Positions 54,395 through 63,575 are shown, counted from the first letter of the stretch. The stretch: 64,000 bases of DNA from Oscillospiraceae bacterium (GCA_018110825.1 JAGBCL010000027.1:1-64000), one strand, 5' to 3'. Made by a program: numbers and translations. Notes: generated by a model not told the origin, from the sequence alone.

Positions 54395-55681
54395 ATGGCA
54401 GAAATCAAAGCTTTTAAGGGAATGCGTTATACCGCTGAGGGCGGCGAACTCAATACGCTGGTTTGCCCACCTTACGATATTATCTCCGATGCTCAGAGAG
54501 AGCAGTATGTAAAGGAAAATCCTTACAATATAATCCGTCTTGAACTGCCTAAGGGCGGCGATGAGCGTTACGCTGAAGCAGGCGAAACACTTCAGAGCTG
54601 GCTCAATAAGCAGATTCTTGCATGCGACGGCGAGGACAGCATCTACGTTTACGAGATGAAGTTTACTGCAAACGGCGAAAACAACAGCCTCAAGGGTTTT
54701 GTTTCCCTCGTTAAGCTTGTTGAATTCTCCGAGGGTATCGTGCTTCCTCACGAGGAAACTCTCTCCAAAGCTAAGCAGGACAGATTCAATCTTATGAGCG
54801 AAACTTATTGCAATTTCAGCCAGATTTATTCCCTCTATATGGACGAGGACGGCTCCACATACAGCCTTATCGACGGCTGTTCACAGGGTGCTCCCGATAT
54901 GGAGGTCAAGGACCCGGACGGAACAATCCACAGAATGTGGTGCGTTTCCGATAAGGACGTAATCGCTAAGGTTACAGCTGCATTTGCAGATAAGAAGCTA
55001 TATATCGCTGACGGTCACCACCGTTACGAAACAGCTCTTAATTTCCATAAGCACCTTTGTGCAGAGGGCAAGGCAACAGCAGGCGACCAGAGCGGATATA
55101 TCGCTATGATGCTCGTTAATATGGAAAATACAGGTCTTGTTGTTTTCCCGACACACAGAATTGTGCGTGATCTGCCTGAGTTCAATGCTGATAAGATTAT
55201 CGAGGATTGTAAGGCATACTTCGATATCGCACAGGCTCCGGGTGAAGAACGTATGCAGGCTGCTCTCAACGAAGCATACAAGAACGGCAAGAAGGCATTC
55301 GCTATGTATTCAGGTGCGGGCAAGTGTTATGTTATGACACTCAAGGACGAAGGTGCTGTAAATAAGCTTCTCCCTGATATGTCCGATGCTTACTGCGGAC
55401 TCGACGTTTCCGTTCTCCATAGCCTTGTTCTCGAAAGAATTTTCGGTATCGACAAGGAAAATATGGCAAATCAGAAGAACCTTACTTATACACGTTCCCG
55501 TCAGGAAGCTCTCGAAGCTGTTGATATCGACGGCGCTGATTGCTCCTTTATCCTCAATCCTACAAAGGTTGTGGAAATCCGTGATGTTGCTCTTGCATCC
55601 GAAAAGATGCCTCAGAAGTCCACATACTTCTATCCGAAGCTTATCACTGGTCTTGTTATGAACAAGTTTATGGACAGATAA
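54395..55681 (+). CDS. DUF1015 family protein
   Basis: ATG at 54395 behind GAAAGG; 428 residues. DUF1015 signatures: an N-terminal VCPPYDIIS, SEGIVLPHEETLSKAKQDR, and IADGHHRYETALNFH. Members often sit near serine biosynthesis genes and have been linked to free-serine kinase-like activity in archaea; the function here is not certain. 30 bp after secA. Confidence 0.85.
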   Translation: MAEIKAFKGMRYTAEGGELNTLVCPPYDIISDAQREQYVKENPYNIIRLELPKGGDERYAEAGETLQSWLNKQILACDGEDSIYVYEMKFTANGENNSLKGFVSLVKLVEFSEGIVLPHEETLSKAKQDRFNLMSETYCNFSQIYSLYMDEDGSTYSLIDGCSQGAPDMEVKDPDGTIHRMWCVSDKDVIAKVTAAFADKKLYIADGHHRYETALNFHKHLCAEGKATAGDQSGYIAMMLVNMENTGLVVFPTHRIVRDLPEFNADKIIEDCKAYFDIAQAPGEERMQAALNEAYKNGKKAFAMYSGAGKCYVMTLKDEGAVNKLLPDMSDAYCGLDVSVLHSLVLERIFGIDKENMANQKNLTYTRSRQEALEAVDIDGADCSFILNPTKVVEIRDVALASEKMPQKSTYFYPKLITGLVMNKFMDR

Positions 55682-55707
55682 AATTTACAATAAACAGAGG
55701 TATTTTT

Positions 55708-56877
55708 ATGTTGGTACAAGAATGTAAAAAAGAACTTACCGAACGTATTCTCCCTTTCTGGAATAAGCTCCGTGATGACGAAAACGGCGGCTTTTACGGT
55801 TTTATGGACAATGACCTTGTTGTTGACAAGAAGGCCGATAAGGGTGTAATTCTCAATTCAAGAATCCTTTGGTTCTACGCTTCCTGCTACAGAACTCTCA
55901 AAGAGGAATATCTGCTTGAAAATGCCCGTCACGCTTATGAATTCCTTAAAAAGTGCGTTGACAATGAAAACGGCGGCGTATACTGGATGATGACATACGA
56001 CGGCAAGCCTGCCGATACAATGAAGCATACATATAATCAGGCTTTCGCAATCTATGCTCTTTCCGCTTACTACCTTGCTTCAAAGGATAATTCTGCACTT
56101 GAACTTGCTTTTGACCTGTTCAATACAGTTGAGGAGAAGTGCACAGACGAAATCGCATACCTTGAAGCACAGTCAATTGACTGGAAGCTTGTTCCTAATG
56201 ACGCGCTTTCCGAAAACGGACTTATGGCTGATAAGACAATGAACACGGTTCTTCACCTTATCGAAGCATATACTGTCCTCCTTGAAGCTTGTGAGGACAA
56301 CAGAAGAAACAAGGTTGAGGAAAGACTCCGTTTCCTGCTTGATATTTCCGAAAAGAAGATTTTCAACAGCGATGATAATTGCCTCAGAGTTTTCTTTGAT
56401 AAGAATCTCGCCCAGATTGGCGATATTCATTCCTATGGCCATGATATCGAAGCAACATGGCTCTTTGACCGTGCATGTGAAGTTGTGGGCGACGAAGCAC
56501 TCAGCGCAAGATGGTGTGAAATCAATCTCCGTATTTCGGGCAATATTCTTAACATTGCTTACGAAAACGGCGCCGTAAATAACGAGCGTGAAAACGAAAA
56601 GATTGATAAGAAGCGTGTATGGTGGGTGCAGGCTGAAAGCGTTGTTGGCTTTACAAATGCTTATCAGCAGAGCGGCGAAGAAAAGTTTGCTGACGCTGCC
56701 AAGACAGTGTTCAACTGGATTGTTACAAAGCAGGTCGACAGCCGTGATAACTCCGAATGGTGGGGCGAGGTAACATTTGACGGCGAACCGATGCCAAAGG
56801 TTCAAATGGTTAACCCTTGGAAGTGCCCGTACCACAACGGAAGAATGTGTATCGAAATCATCAACAGAAACGTGTAA
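55708..56877 (+). CDS. Cellobiose 2-epimerase
   Basis: 389 residues. The (alpha/alpha)6-barrel AGE-family protein follows the R. albus cellobiose 2-epimerase closely as I remember it: ILPFWNKLRDDENGGFYG, DKKADKGVILNSRILWFY, DTMKHTYNQAFAIYAL, SENGLMADKTMNTVLHL, GDIHSYGHDIEATW and WKCPYHNGRMC. Catalytic His candidates are His241, His245 and His376. It converts cellobiose (or other beta-1,4 disaccharides) to the 2-epimer, feeding mannosylglucose phosphorylase in related cellulose/mannan degraders. That partner gene is not in this window. Confidence 0.92.
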   Translation: MLVQECKKELTERILPFWNKLRDDENGGFYGFMDNDLVVDKKADKGVILNSRILWFYASCYRTLKEEYLLENARHAYEFLKKCVDNENGGVYWMMTYDGKPADTMKHTYNQAFAIYALSAYYLASKDNSALELAFDLFNTVEEKCTDEIAYLEAQSIDWKLVPNDALSENGLMADKTMNTVLHLIEAYTVLLEACEDNRRNKVEERLRFLLDISEKKIFNSDDNCLRVFFDKNLAQIGDIHSYGHDIEATWLFDRACEVVGDEALSARWCEINLRISGNILNIAYENGAVNNERENEKIDKKRVWWVQAESVVGFTNAYQQSGEEKFADAAKTVFNWIVTKQVDSRDNSEWWGEVTFDGEPMPKVQMVNPWKCPYHNGRMCIEIINRNV

Positions 56878-56891
56878 AAGGGGATTGTTTT

Positions 56892-57155
56892 ATGGCTACT
56901 GTAAATGTTATGGAAAATCTTGTAATGGAAAAGCTTGCAGAGCGCCTTGCAGTAATGGATTGCTGTAAGTGCGACAGATGTATAAACGATATGCTGGCGG
57001 TTGCACTTAACGAACTTCAGCCCAAATATGTGAATACAAGAAAAGGTGAGCTTTTTACAAGAATTGACGCAACAAAACAACAGAATGCCATTGACCTTGA
57101 CGTAGCGATTACAAAGGCAATAGAAACTGTAACCGCAGCTCCCCATAAAGATTGA
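56892..57155 (+). CDS. ComFB-like late competence protein
   Basis: ATG at 56892 behind AAAAGGGG; 87 residues. Family features: MENLVMEKLAERL, a CxxC-x-x-C set in CCKCDRCINDMLAVALN, and the PKYVNTRKGELF segment. ComFB sits in the comF operon in Bacillus, with unclear function; related proteins have been tied to nucleotide second messengers. 14 bp after the epimerase gene, so co-transcribed. Confidence 0.83.
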   Translation: MATVNVMENLVMEKLAERLAVMDCCKCDRCINDMLAVALNELQPKYVNTRKGELFTRIDATKQQNAIDLDVAITKAIETVTAAPHKD

Positions 57156-57159
57156 TATC

Positions 57160-57194
57160 AAGCAGCTGCTGTAATAAATGGCAGCTGCTTTTTT
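57160..57194 (+). terminator. Terminator of secA-DUF1015-epimerase-comFB run
   Basis: AAGCAGCTGC (57160-57169) pairs with GCAGCTGCTT (57181-57190), then TTTT. Confidence 0.9.
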
Positions 57195-57218
57195 ACTGAA
57201 TCTTTACCGCGACGTAAG

Positions 57219-57247
57219 TTGAATGGAATGTCGCAGTGTGATATAAT
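57219..57247 (+). promoter_or_regulatory. Promoter of DUF1538-PII pair
   Basis: TTGAAT (57219-57224), 17 bp, TATAAT (57242-57247). Confidence 0.75.
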
Positions 57248-57281
57248 TAAAGTTAAATATACTTTATGAAAGGTGAGACCT

Positions 57282-58829
57282 TTGAAGAAAAATCTGATAG
57301 AAAAAATCAAGGAGTCATTGGGCTCTGTATTGCCGGTTGCGGCAGTTGTTTTTCTGCTTATTGTGTCAATTGTCCCCATAAGCGGTGAACTGTTTTTTAT
57401 GTTTTTTGTGGGAACGGTTATGCTTGTTGTGGGCATAGGATTGTTCACATTGGGCGCAGACACGTCAATGATTATCATAGGTGAGAAAATCGGTGCAAAG
57501 CTAGTGCGACTGAAAAAAATAGGAATAATTCTGCCTGTCTGCTTTGTAATTGGTGTTCTTGTAACCGTTGCGGAACCCGATCTGAAGGTGCTTGCAGACC
57601 AGACTCCTATTGTAGAAACACAGGTTATGGTATGGGCCGTTGGTATAGGTGTAGGACTTTTTCTTGCACTTGCTTTTCTTAGAATTTTTCTGCAAATCAG
57701 GATTAATATACTTTTTATTATTCTGTATGCAGCCGTATTTATTTTCGCTTGTTCACCGCTTATTTCACCAAGCTTTATCCCAACAGCTTTCGACTCAGGC
57801 GGTGTTACAACAGGACCAATTACAGTGCCGTTCATTATGGCTCTCGGTCTTGGTCTTTCCTCAATACGTGGCGATAAAACGTCTGAGGAAGACAGCTTCG
57901 GTCTTGTTGCAATGTGTTCAATCGGACCAATTCTTACAGTCCTTATTTTAGGTGCAGCTAACAGCACTAATACTCCCGAGCAGACTATTGCTCCAATCGG
58001 AAGCTATGAAACTGTTTCGGAAGTGTTCAGAAACTTTATATATGCTTTGCCGCATTATATGAAGGACGTTTTTTCAGCAATTATCCCGATTGTAGCATTT
58101 TTCCTGCTGTTCAATGCAGTTTCACTTAAGCTTGAAAAGAAAATGCTTATCAAGATTTTTGTCGGTCTTATATTTACATATATCGGACTTGTTCTTTTCC
58201 TGACAGGCGCAAACGTAGGCTTTATGCCAATTGGTCAGTATCTCGGAGAAAGTCTCGCCGGAAGCGGTTATTCGTGGATTCTTGTCCCGATAGGTATGAT
58301 AATCGGTTACTTTATCGTTTCTGCCGAGCCTGCCGTGCACGTCCTCAAACAGCAGGTTGAAACAATTACAGAGGGACGTATTTCCGCTAAGGCATTGGGA
58401 CTCAGCCTTGCAATCGGTGTTGCGGTATCTGTAGGAATTGCAATGATAAGAGTTATTACAGGAATTTCAATTCTCTGGTTCCTTATTCCAGGTTACGCAT
58501 TTGCACTTATCATCACATGCGTTGTTCCGCCGATTTTTACATCTGTAGCATTTGACGCAGGCGGAGTTGCATCAGGACCTCTTACAGCAACATTCCTGCT
58601 TCCGCTTGCAATGGGCGCAAGCTTTGCGGCGGGTGGAAATATTGCTGAGGATGCTTTTGGTATCATTGCAATGGTTGCAATGACTCCGCTGCTTACAATT
58701 CAGCTTTTAGGACTTATCAGCAAGTTCAAATCTGCACCAAAGCTTCAGACAGCAGAGGGACAGGTATTCCCGATTACTTTGGACGCAAGCTGCGATACAG
58801 TAGTAATTCTTGACAGAAAGGACGGTTAA
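57282..58829 (+). CDS. DUF1538 membrane transporter-like protein
   Basis: TTG start at 57282 with AAAGGTG nine bases upstream; an in-frame GTG at 57273 lies inside that site. 515 residues, about twelve membrane helices, made of two homologous halves: FDSGGVTTGPITVPFIMALGLG in the first and FDAGGVASGPLTATFLLPLAMG in the second, each followed by EDSFGLVAMCSIGP or EDAFGIIAMVAMTP. This is the DUF1538 family, an inverted or direct duplication that looks like a channel or carrier. The PII-like gene 5 bp downstream is probably its regulator. Confidence 0.87.
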   Translation: MKKNLIEKIKESLGSVLPVAAVVFLLIVSIVPISGELFFMFFVGTVMLVVGIGLFTLGADTSMIIIGEKIGAKLVRLKKIGIILPVCFVIGVLVTVAEPDLKVLADQTPIVETQVMVWAVGIGVGLFLALAFLRIFLQIRINILFIILYAAVFIFACSPLISPSFIPTAFDSGGVTTGPITVPFIMALGLGLSSIRGDKTSEEDSFGLVAMCSIGPILTVLILGAANSTNTPEQTIAPIGSYETVSEVFRNFIYALPHYMKDVFSAIIPIVAFFLLFNAVSLKLEKKMLIKIFVGLIFTYIGLVLFLTGANVGFMPIGQYLGESLAGSGYSWILVPIGMIIGYFIVSAEPAVHVLKQQVETITEGRISAKALGLSLAIGVAVSVGIAMIRVITGISILWFLIPGYAFALIITCVVPPIFTSVAFDAGGVASGPLTATFLLPLAMGASFAAGGNIAEDAFGIIAMVAMTPLLTIQLLGLISKFKSAPKLQTAEGQVFPITLDASCDTVVILDRKDG

Positions 58830-58834
58830 GGTAT

Positions 58835-59515
58835 ATGAAAGCAATGATTTTAATAGCTGACTATAGTTGCGGACAGCTTGTGCATAATATTCTCCAGCAG
58901 GAAAATGTACCTTGCCGATTCCTTACTCACGGCAACGGTTCAGCCGATTCGGAAATGCTTGAATATCTTGGACTTGGCGAAAATAAAAAGATTACCGCAT
59001 TTTCATTTGTTGCAGATAATAAGGTTATGCACCTTTACGAAGTGTTCAACAATAAGCTTTCTCTTAGCGAAGCAGGAAGGGGAATAGCATTTACAATACC
59101 AATTACAGGCGCATCAGGAACAACCTTTGCCCTGAACGGAACAAAACCTGAACTGGAGGGAAAAACAGAAATGTCCGAAGCAAAATATGAGCTTATAATA
59201 ACAATTGTAAACCGAGGCGGATTTGAAGCTGTTAAGGAAGCCGCAAAGGCAGCAGGTGCAAGAGGAGGAACACTTCTCCATGGACTTGGACTTGGCGGAG
59301 AGGAAGCCGCAAAATTTCTCGGCATTTCCATTCAGCCCGAAAAGGATGTTGTTTTTATCGTAGTTGGTAAGGATGACAGAGAACAGGTTATGCAGAACAT
59401 TATGGAAACGGCAGGTATCCTTACCGAAAATCGTGGCATATGTTTCTCACTCCCTGTTGACAGCGCACTCGGTCTTGCAGGCAAAACAGGAAGTATCGAG
59501 GATATGGTCAAATAA
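58835..59515 (+). CDS. Tandem PII-like signalling protein
   Basis: 226 residues, start 5 bp after DUF1538. Two GlnB-like ferredoxin-fold units: the first (about 1-105) is diverged; the second (about 112-226) is nearer PII, with YELIITIVNRGGFEAVKEAAKAAG, then GARGGTLLHGLGLG and DVVFIVVGKDDREQVMQNI. The Tyr of the GlnB T-loop is absent. PII proteins bind ATP, ADP and 2-oxoglutarate or other small molecules and control transporters. Co-transcription suggests it gates DUF1538. Confidence 0.83.
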   Translation: MKAMILIADYSCGQLVHNILQQENVPCRFLTHGNGSADSEMLEYLGLGENKKITAFSFVADNKVMHLYEVFNNKLSLSEAGRGIAFTIPITGASGTTFALNGTKPELEGKTEMSEAKYELIITIVNRGGFEAVKEAAKAAGARGGTLLHGLGLGGEEAAKFLGISIQPEKDVVFIVVGKDDREQVMQNIMETAGILTENRGICFSLPVDSALGLAGKTGSIEDMVK

Positions 59516-59532
59516 CACTCGGAGGTGTGCTG

Positions 59533-60285
59533 ATGAAAATACTGGAATTCGGCGATACAAGCAAAAGAAAAATAATCCTTATTCACGGCTTTCAGCTTCC
59601 GTGGCAGGTGTGGGAAAAATATATCGAGCATTACAAGAGTGATTTTCACGTTATTGTTCCCATAATGTCAGGACACGATATTGAAAAGAAGGATGATTTT
59701 ATTTCCTTTTTGGAAGATGCAAAAGCAATTGAAGATTATATGATTTCAAATTACGGCGAAAATGTGTATGCAATTTACGGTATGTCAATGGGTGGCGTTT
59801 TGACAGCAACGCTATGGCAGAATAGAAAACTGAATTTTGAAAAGGTTATTTTCGACGGTTCACCACTGGTATCTATAAATAGATTTATGAAAAAGTTTAT
59901 GATAAATTTCTATCTGAATATAACCCATAAATCTCAGCAAAGAGATAAGAAAACTGTTGAGCAAGCAACTAAAGTAATCATTTCAAAGGATAATCTTGAT
60001 AATCTTTTGCAGGTACTTGACAATATGTCGGATACTACTATTGTGAACAGCTTGAACGGTATAGCAGAATTCAAGCTGAATAGTAATATTGATACACCGA
60101 ATACTACTGCATATTTATTTCATGGAACAGCACCAAACGAAATGCTTGCAAAGAAGTCGGCAAAGTATTTGCAGAAGCATTATCCGTCTACCGTTGTAAA
60201 ATGCTTTAATGGTAAATTCCATTGTGAAAATGCTTTGTTCAATCCCGAAATAATGATTGATGAACTTGATAAAATATTGTTATAA
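59533..60285 (+). CDS. Alpha/beta hydrolase
   Basis: ATG at 59533 behind GGAGGTG; 250 residues. Oxyanion segment IILIHGFQLPW, nucleophile elbow YGMSMGG (Ser85), C-terminal His in FNGKFHCEN. The acid is probably the Asp/Glu before YLFHGTAP. Same small-esterase type as the gene at 26026 but only distantly alike. 17 bp after the PII gene. Confidence 0.82.
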   Translation: MKILEFGDTSKRKIILIHGFQLPWQVWEKYIEHYKSDFHVIVPIMSGHDIEKKDDFISFLEDAKAIEDYMISNYGENVYAIYGMSMGGVLTATLWQNRKLNFEKVIFDGSPLVSINRFMKKFMINFYLNITHKSQQRDKKTVEQATKVIISKDNLDNLLQVLDNMSDTTIVNSLNGIAEFKLNSNIDTPNTTAYLFHGTAPNEMLAKKSAKYLQKHYPSTVVKCFNGKFHCENALFNPEIMIDELDKILL

Positions 60286-60290
60286 TAACA

Positions 60291-60325
60291 AAACGGAGAA
60301 GTTTTGGCTTCTCCGTTTCTTTTTA
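60291..60325. terminator. Bidirectional terminator hydrolase / dehydrogenase
   Basis: AAACGGAGAAG (60291-60301) pairs with CTTCTCCGTTT (60308-60318), then CTTTTT, overlapping the dehydrogenase stop codon. Confidence 0.88.
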
Positions 60326-61273
60326 TAACCCGACTTTTCTTCCATACTCACGAATAAGCGAAACAGAATGCCTGAAAGCCGCCATCTCATCTGATGCAAG
60401 ATTGTACTCCACCAACTCTTTGACACCTTCCATACCAATTACTGCAGGTACACCTGCATAAATATTTCCCTCGCCGTATTCTCCGTTAAACCAAGCCGAA
60501 ACAGGAATAACCGTCCTGCTGTCGTGAACAATCGCACTTACAATACTGCAAGCCGCCGAAGCAATGCCGAAGGTCGTGCTGCCCTTGCGGTTTACAATGT
60601 CAAAAGCAACGTCCTTGATTTCCTGTAAAGCAGTCTGCCTGTCAAAATGCTTCAGCCTGTCAGGGTTGTCACGGATAACCTCCGCAAAAGGCTTGTTGCC
60701 AACCGTCGCAAGACTCCATGGAATAACCTGACTGTCACCGTGTTCACCCATGCAGAATGCATTTACACTCATCGGGTCAACATTCAGCTTCTCAGCAATG
60801 TAAATCTTCAGCCTTGCCGTGTCAAGGGAAGTGCCCGTGCCGATAATCCTGTAAGGCGGCAAACCCGAAAGCTTCTGTACAAGGTTGGAAATCACATCAA
60901 CAGGATTTGTCACAACAATGAAAAATCCCTTGAAACCCCTCGTCATAACGTGAGGAATAACCTCTTCCGTGATTTTTGCTGCCTTTGCAACCATGTCAGG
61001 ACGGCTTTGTCCGGGAATATATTTCGGTGCCGCCGTAAGAATAACAATGTCAGCGTCACCGCATTCCTCATAACCTCCGCTTTTTACACGGATGTTGCTT
61101 CGCTCTGCACTAAGTGCGTGTTTTAAATCCTCAGCCTCTGCCCAAGCCTTTTCATGGTTGATGTCAAGCATAACAATTTCCCCGCAAAGTCTTTCAAGAG
61201 CAAGTCCATGTGCAACCGCCGCACCAACATTTCCTGCACCAAGAATAACCGTCTTGACCCTGTTTATAGCCAT
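60323..61273 (-). CDS. Lactate/malate dehydrogenase family NAD-dependent enzyme
   Basis: ATG at 61273 behind GAAAGGA; 316 residues. Rossmann motif GAGNVGAAVAHG with Asp in VMLDIN for NAD preference, catalytic His in GEHGDSQVIP, Asp and Arg in GTGTSLDTARL and the substrate-loop Arg in PGQSRPDM. L-lactate dehydrogenase is the usual call in this family. The substrate-specificity position (Gln in LDH, Arg in MDH, six residues before the loop Arg) appears to be Tyr or Lys (APKYIPGQSR), so another 2-hydroxy acid is possible. Monocistronic. Confidence 0.85.
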   Translation of the reverse strand: MAINRVKTVILGAGNVGAAVAHGLALERLCGEIVMLDINHEKAWAEAEDLKHALSAERSNIRVKSGGYEECGDADIVILTAAPKYIPGQSRPDMVAKAAKITEEVIPHVMTRGFKGFFIVVTNPVDVISNLVQKLSGLPPYRIIGTGTSLDTARLKIYIAEKLNVDPMSVNAFCMGEHGDSQVIPWSLATVGNKPFAEVIRDNPDRLKHFDRQTALQEIKDVAFDIVNRKGSTTFGIASAACSIVSAIVHDSRTVIPVSAWFNGEYGEGNIYAGVPAVIGMEGVKELVEYNLASDEMAAFRHSVSLIREYGRKVGL

Positions 61274-61299
61274 AAAATCAAATCCTTTCATTATCGGTA

Positions 61300-61321
61300 T
61301 TCTGCAATATTTTGTGCAGAA
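61300..61321. promoter_or_regulatory. Palindrome upstream of dehydrogenase gene (candidate operator)
   Basis: TTCTGCA (61300-61306) and TGCAGAA (61315-61321), perfect 7-bp arms, 8-bp centre, 27 bp upstream of the ATG. It does not match the Rex consensus well. Confidence 0.4.
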
Positions 61322-61350
61322 ATATTAATAAAATACCGTGAAAATTTCCA

Positions 61351-61379
61351 TTGACAAATTGACGCATTTAGGGTAATCT
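61351..61379 (+). promoter_or_regulatory. Promoter of MATE gene
   Basis: TTGACA (61351-61356), 17 bp, TAATCT (61374-61379). Confidence 0.55.
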
Positions 61380-61410
61380 TTTTAAGGCACAAAATGAAAG
61401 GATTTTTAAT

Positions 61411-62769
61411 ATGAAGGAACTCACAAGGGGCAACCCTTTTAAAATAATACTTGCCTTTGCACTTCCAATTATCGCAGGTAATCTTTTCCAACAGATGTAC
61501 AATATGGTTGACTCAATTATCGTAGGTCGTGCAATAGGTGTAGAAGCATTCGCTTCACTTGGCTCAACAAGCTACGTTTCAAACCTGCTTATCGGCTTTA
61601 TGTCAGGCCTGACAAACGGTTTCTCAATTGTTACCGCACGTCATTTCGGAGCGGGGGACCGCGAAAAAGTACGACGTTCAGTTGCAGGAACAATAATCCT
61701 CGGACTTTCCGTTTCAGCAATATTTACCGTGCTGAGTATGTTCCTGCTGAAATATTTCCTGCGTCTGCTTGATACACCAGACGAAATTTTTGATATGGCA
61801 TACGGCTACATAAGAATTATCCTTATGTTTATGACAACCGCAATGCTCTACAATATGGCAGCAGGCGTCCTCCGTGCAGTAGGGGACAGCCTTACTCCGC
61901 TGATATTTCTGATTATTTCGTCATTTGTAAATATCGGACTCGACCTGCTGTTTATCGTGAAATTCAATATGGGTATCAATGGTGCAGCCTACGCTACAAT
62001 CATTTCTCAAACATTTTCCTTTATTCTCTGCTGTGTGTATATCCTTATCCGTTTTCCGTATCTTATCCCGAAAAAAGAGGAATTCCGAATCACTCTCCAC
62101 GAGGTCGGACAGCTTATGTCAATGGGACTTTCCTTTGCACTTATGTTCAGTATCGTTGAAATCGGTTCTCTCGTACTCCAGCGTGCAATCAACGGTTTTG
62201 GTACGGATACAATCGCCGCACATACCGCCGCAAGAAAAATCTCCAGCATCCTTATGCTTCCGTACAGCGCCCTCGGTTCAGCCTGCGCAACCTATTGCAG
62301 TCAGAATTTGGGTGCAAATAAACCGCACCGAGTTTTTCCAGGAATAAGAAGTGCAATCCTTATTTCGTGGATTTGGTCAGCAGTAGCAATCCTGATTGGA
62401 TACACAGCCTCAGGTTTTATTGTCGAGCTTATCGCAGGTACGGAAAATCCATACATTGTAGATACAGCTTCAAAATATCTCCGAGTAAATACACCGTTCT
62501 ATTTCGTGCTGGGCGTGCTTATTGTAATGCGAAGTTCCCTGCAGGGACTCGGCAGAAAAACAATCCCGGTTGCAAGCAGCATAATCGAAATGATAGGCAA
62601 GGCAGTTGTAGCATTTGTTCTTGCACCAATGCTGGGCTACTTCGGAGTAATGATTTCTGAACCGTCAGTGTGGATACTTATGACAATTCTCCTTGTTCTC
62701 GGCTATGTAACCGACAAGGAACTTATGGAAAAAACCTTTCCGAAAAGGAAAAAGATAGATAATACTTGA
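61411..62769 (+). CDS. MATE-family efflux transporter
   Basis: 452 residues behind AAAGGA. Twelve-helix protein with MATE features: IIAGNLFQQMYNMVDSIIVG in helix 1, NGFSIVTARHFGAGD, a helix-7 repeat of the first half, and a GSACATYCSQNLGAN segment. It likely exports cationic or toxic compounds with Na+ or H+ exchange. A terminator follows. Confidence 0.9.
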   Translation: MKELTRGNPFKIILAFALPIIAGNLFQQMYNMVDSIIVGRAIGVEAFASLGSTSYVSNLLIGFMSGLTNGFSIVTARHFGAGDREKVRRSVAGTIILGLSVSAIFTVLSMFLLKYFLRLLDTPDEIFDMAYGYIRIILMFMTTAMLYNMAAGVLRAVGDSLTPLIFLIISSFVNIGLDLLFIVKFNMGINGAAYATIISQTFSFILCCVYILIRFPYLIPKKEEFRITLHEVGQLMSMGLSFALMFSIVEIGSLVLQRAINGFGTDTIAAHTAARKISSILMLPYSALGSACATYCSQNLGANKPHRVFPGIRSAILISWIWSAVAILIGYTASGFIVELIAGTENPYIVDTASKYLRVNTPFYFVLGVLIVMRSSLQGLGRKTIPVASSIIEMIGKAVVAFVLAPMLGYFGVMISEPSVWILMTILLVLGYVTDKELMEKTFPKRKKIDNT

Positions 62770-62776
62770 AAAAGAT

Positions 62777-62817
62777 AAACCGCTGTGGTACAATTATTAT
62801 CATAGCGGTTTTATTTT
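62777..62817 (+). terminator. Terminator of MATE gene
   Basis: AAACCGCT (62777-62784) pairs with AGCGGTTT (62804-62811) followed by TATTTT; the loop is 19 nt. Confidence 0.75.
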
Positions 62818-62834
62818 GACAGGAGGTTATGAAT

Positions 62835-63566
62835 ATGAAAGTCAGAGGAACAGAAGGAACAACAAATTTACTGGGTATAGTTTTTCTGCTGGTCGGCATG
62901 ATTATGATAGTAGCAAGTGTCTGTACTTTTGTAGGAGAAAAACAGTTTGAAGCAAAGGCAGAAAAAACAACAGCTGTTATAACTGAGATTGATAGATATA
63001 CAACAGGAAGCGGAGATGACAGAACAACCCATCACGATGTGTATGTTGAATACAGAGTGGACAGACAGGTATATAACTGTATGCTGAATACCTATACGTC
63101 GTCAATGTACGAGGGTAAGGAAATCGAGGTAATGTATGACCCCGAAAATCCTGGTGATGTTCGTGTAAGTAATTATATTGCGCCGATAATTCTTGTGTTT
63201 ATGGGCTTGATTTTCGGCGGTGTAGGCGGCGGTATGTTCTTTGTAAATGTTGCCGCAAGCGGAAAGCGCAAGAAGCTTCTGGAAAACGGCGACAGAGTTA
63301 CAGGGACAATCACAAACGTAATTACTGTAACAAATGTCAGAATAAACCATAGACACCCGTACAAAGCCGAGGTTGAGGTAAATGACCCGTTTACAGGTGA
63401 AAGATACCTCTACAGCTCAAAGCAGGTAATGGACGATATCTATTATATGGTCGGCTCAACAGTAGATGTCTATGTTGACCGTGACGATAAGAGCAAGTAC
63501 TATGTCGACCTCGACAGCGTTGCAGCTGATGATTATCCATCCGAAAAGGTGCACGATTTCAGATAA
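62835..63566 (+). CDS. DUF3592 membrane protein
   Basis: ATG at 62835 behind AGGAGG, chosen over 62829 for spacing; 243 residues. Two membrane helices (about 12-32 and 114-136), each followed by a DUF3592-like beta domain: EKTTAVITEIDRY with EIEVMYDPENPGDVRV, and GTITNVITVTNVRI with VDVYVDRDDKSKYYVD. Function unknown. A related gene starts 10 bp downstream. Confidence 0.82.
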   Translation: MKVRGTEGTTNLLGIVFLLVGMIMIVASVCTFVGEKQFEAKAEKTTAVITEIDRYTTGSGDDRTTHHDVYVEYRVDRQVYNCMLNTYTSSMYEGKEIEVMYDPENPGDVRVSNYIAPIILVFMGLIFGGVGGGMFFVNVAASGKRKKLLENGDRVTGTITNVITVTNVRINHRHPYKAEVEVNDPFTGERYLYSSKQVMDDIYYMVGSTVDVYVDRDDKSKYYVDLDSVAADDYPSEKVHDFR

Positions 63567-63575
63567 GGAGTACAT

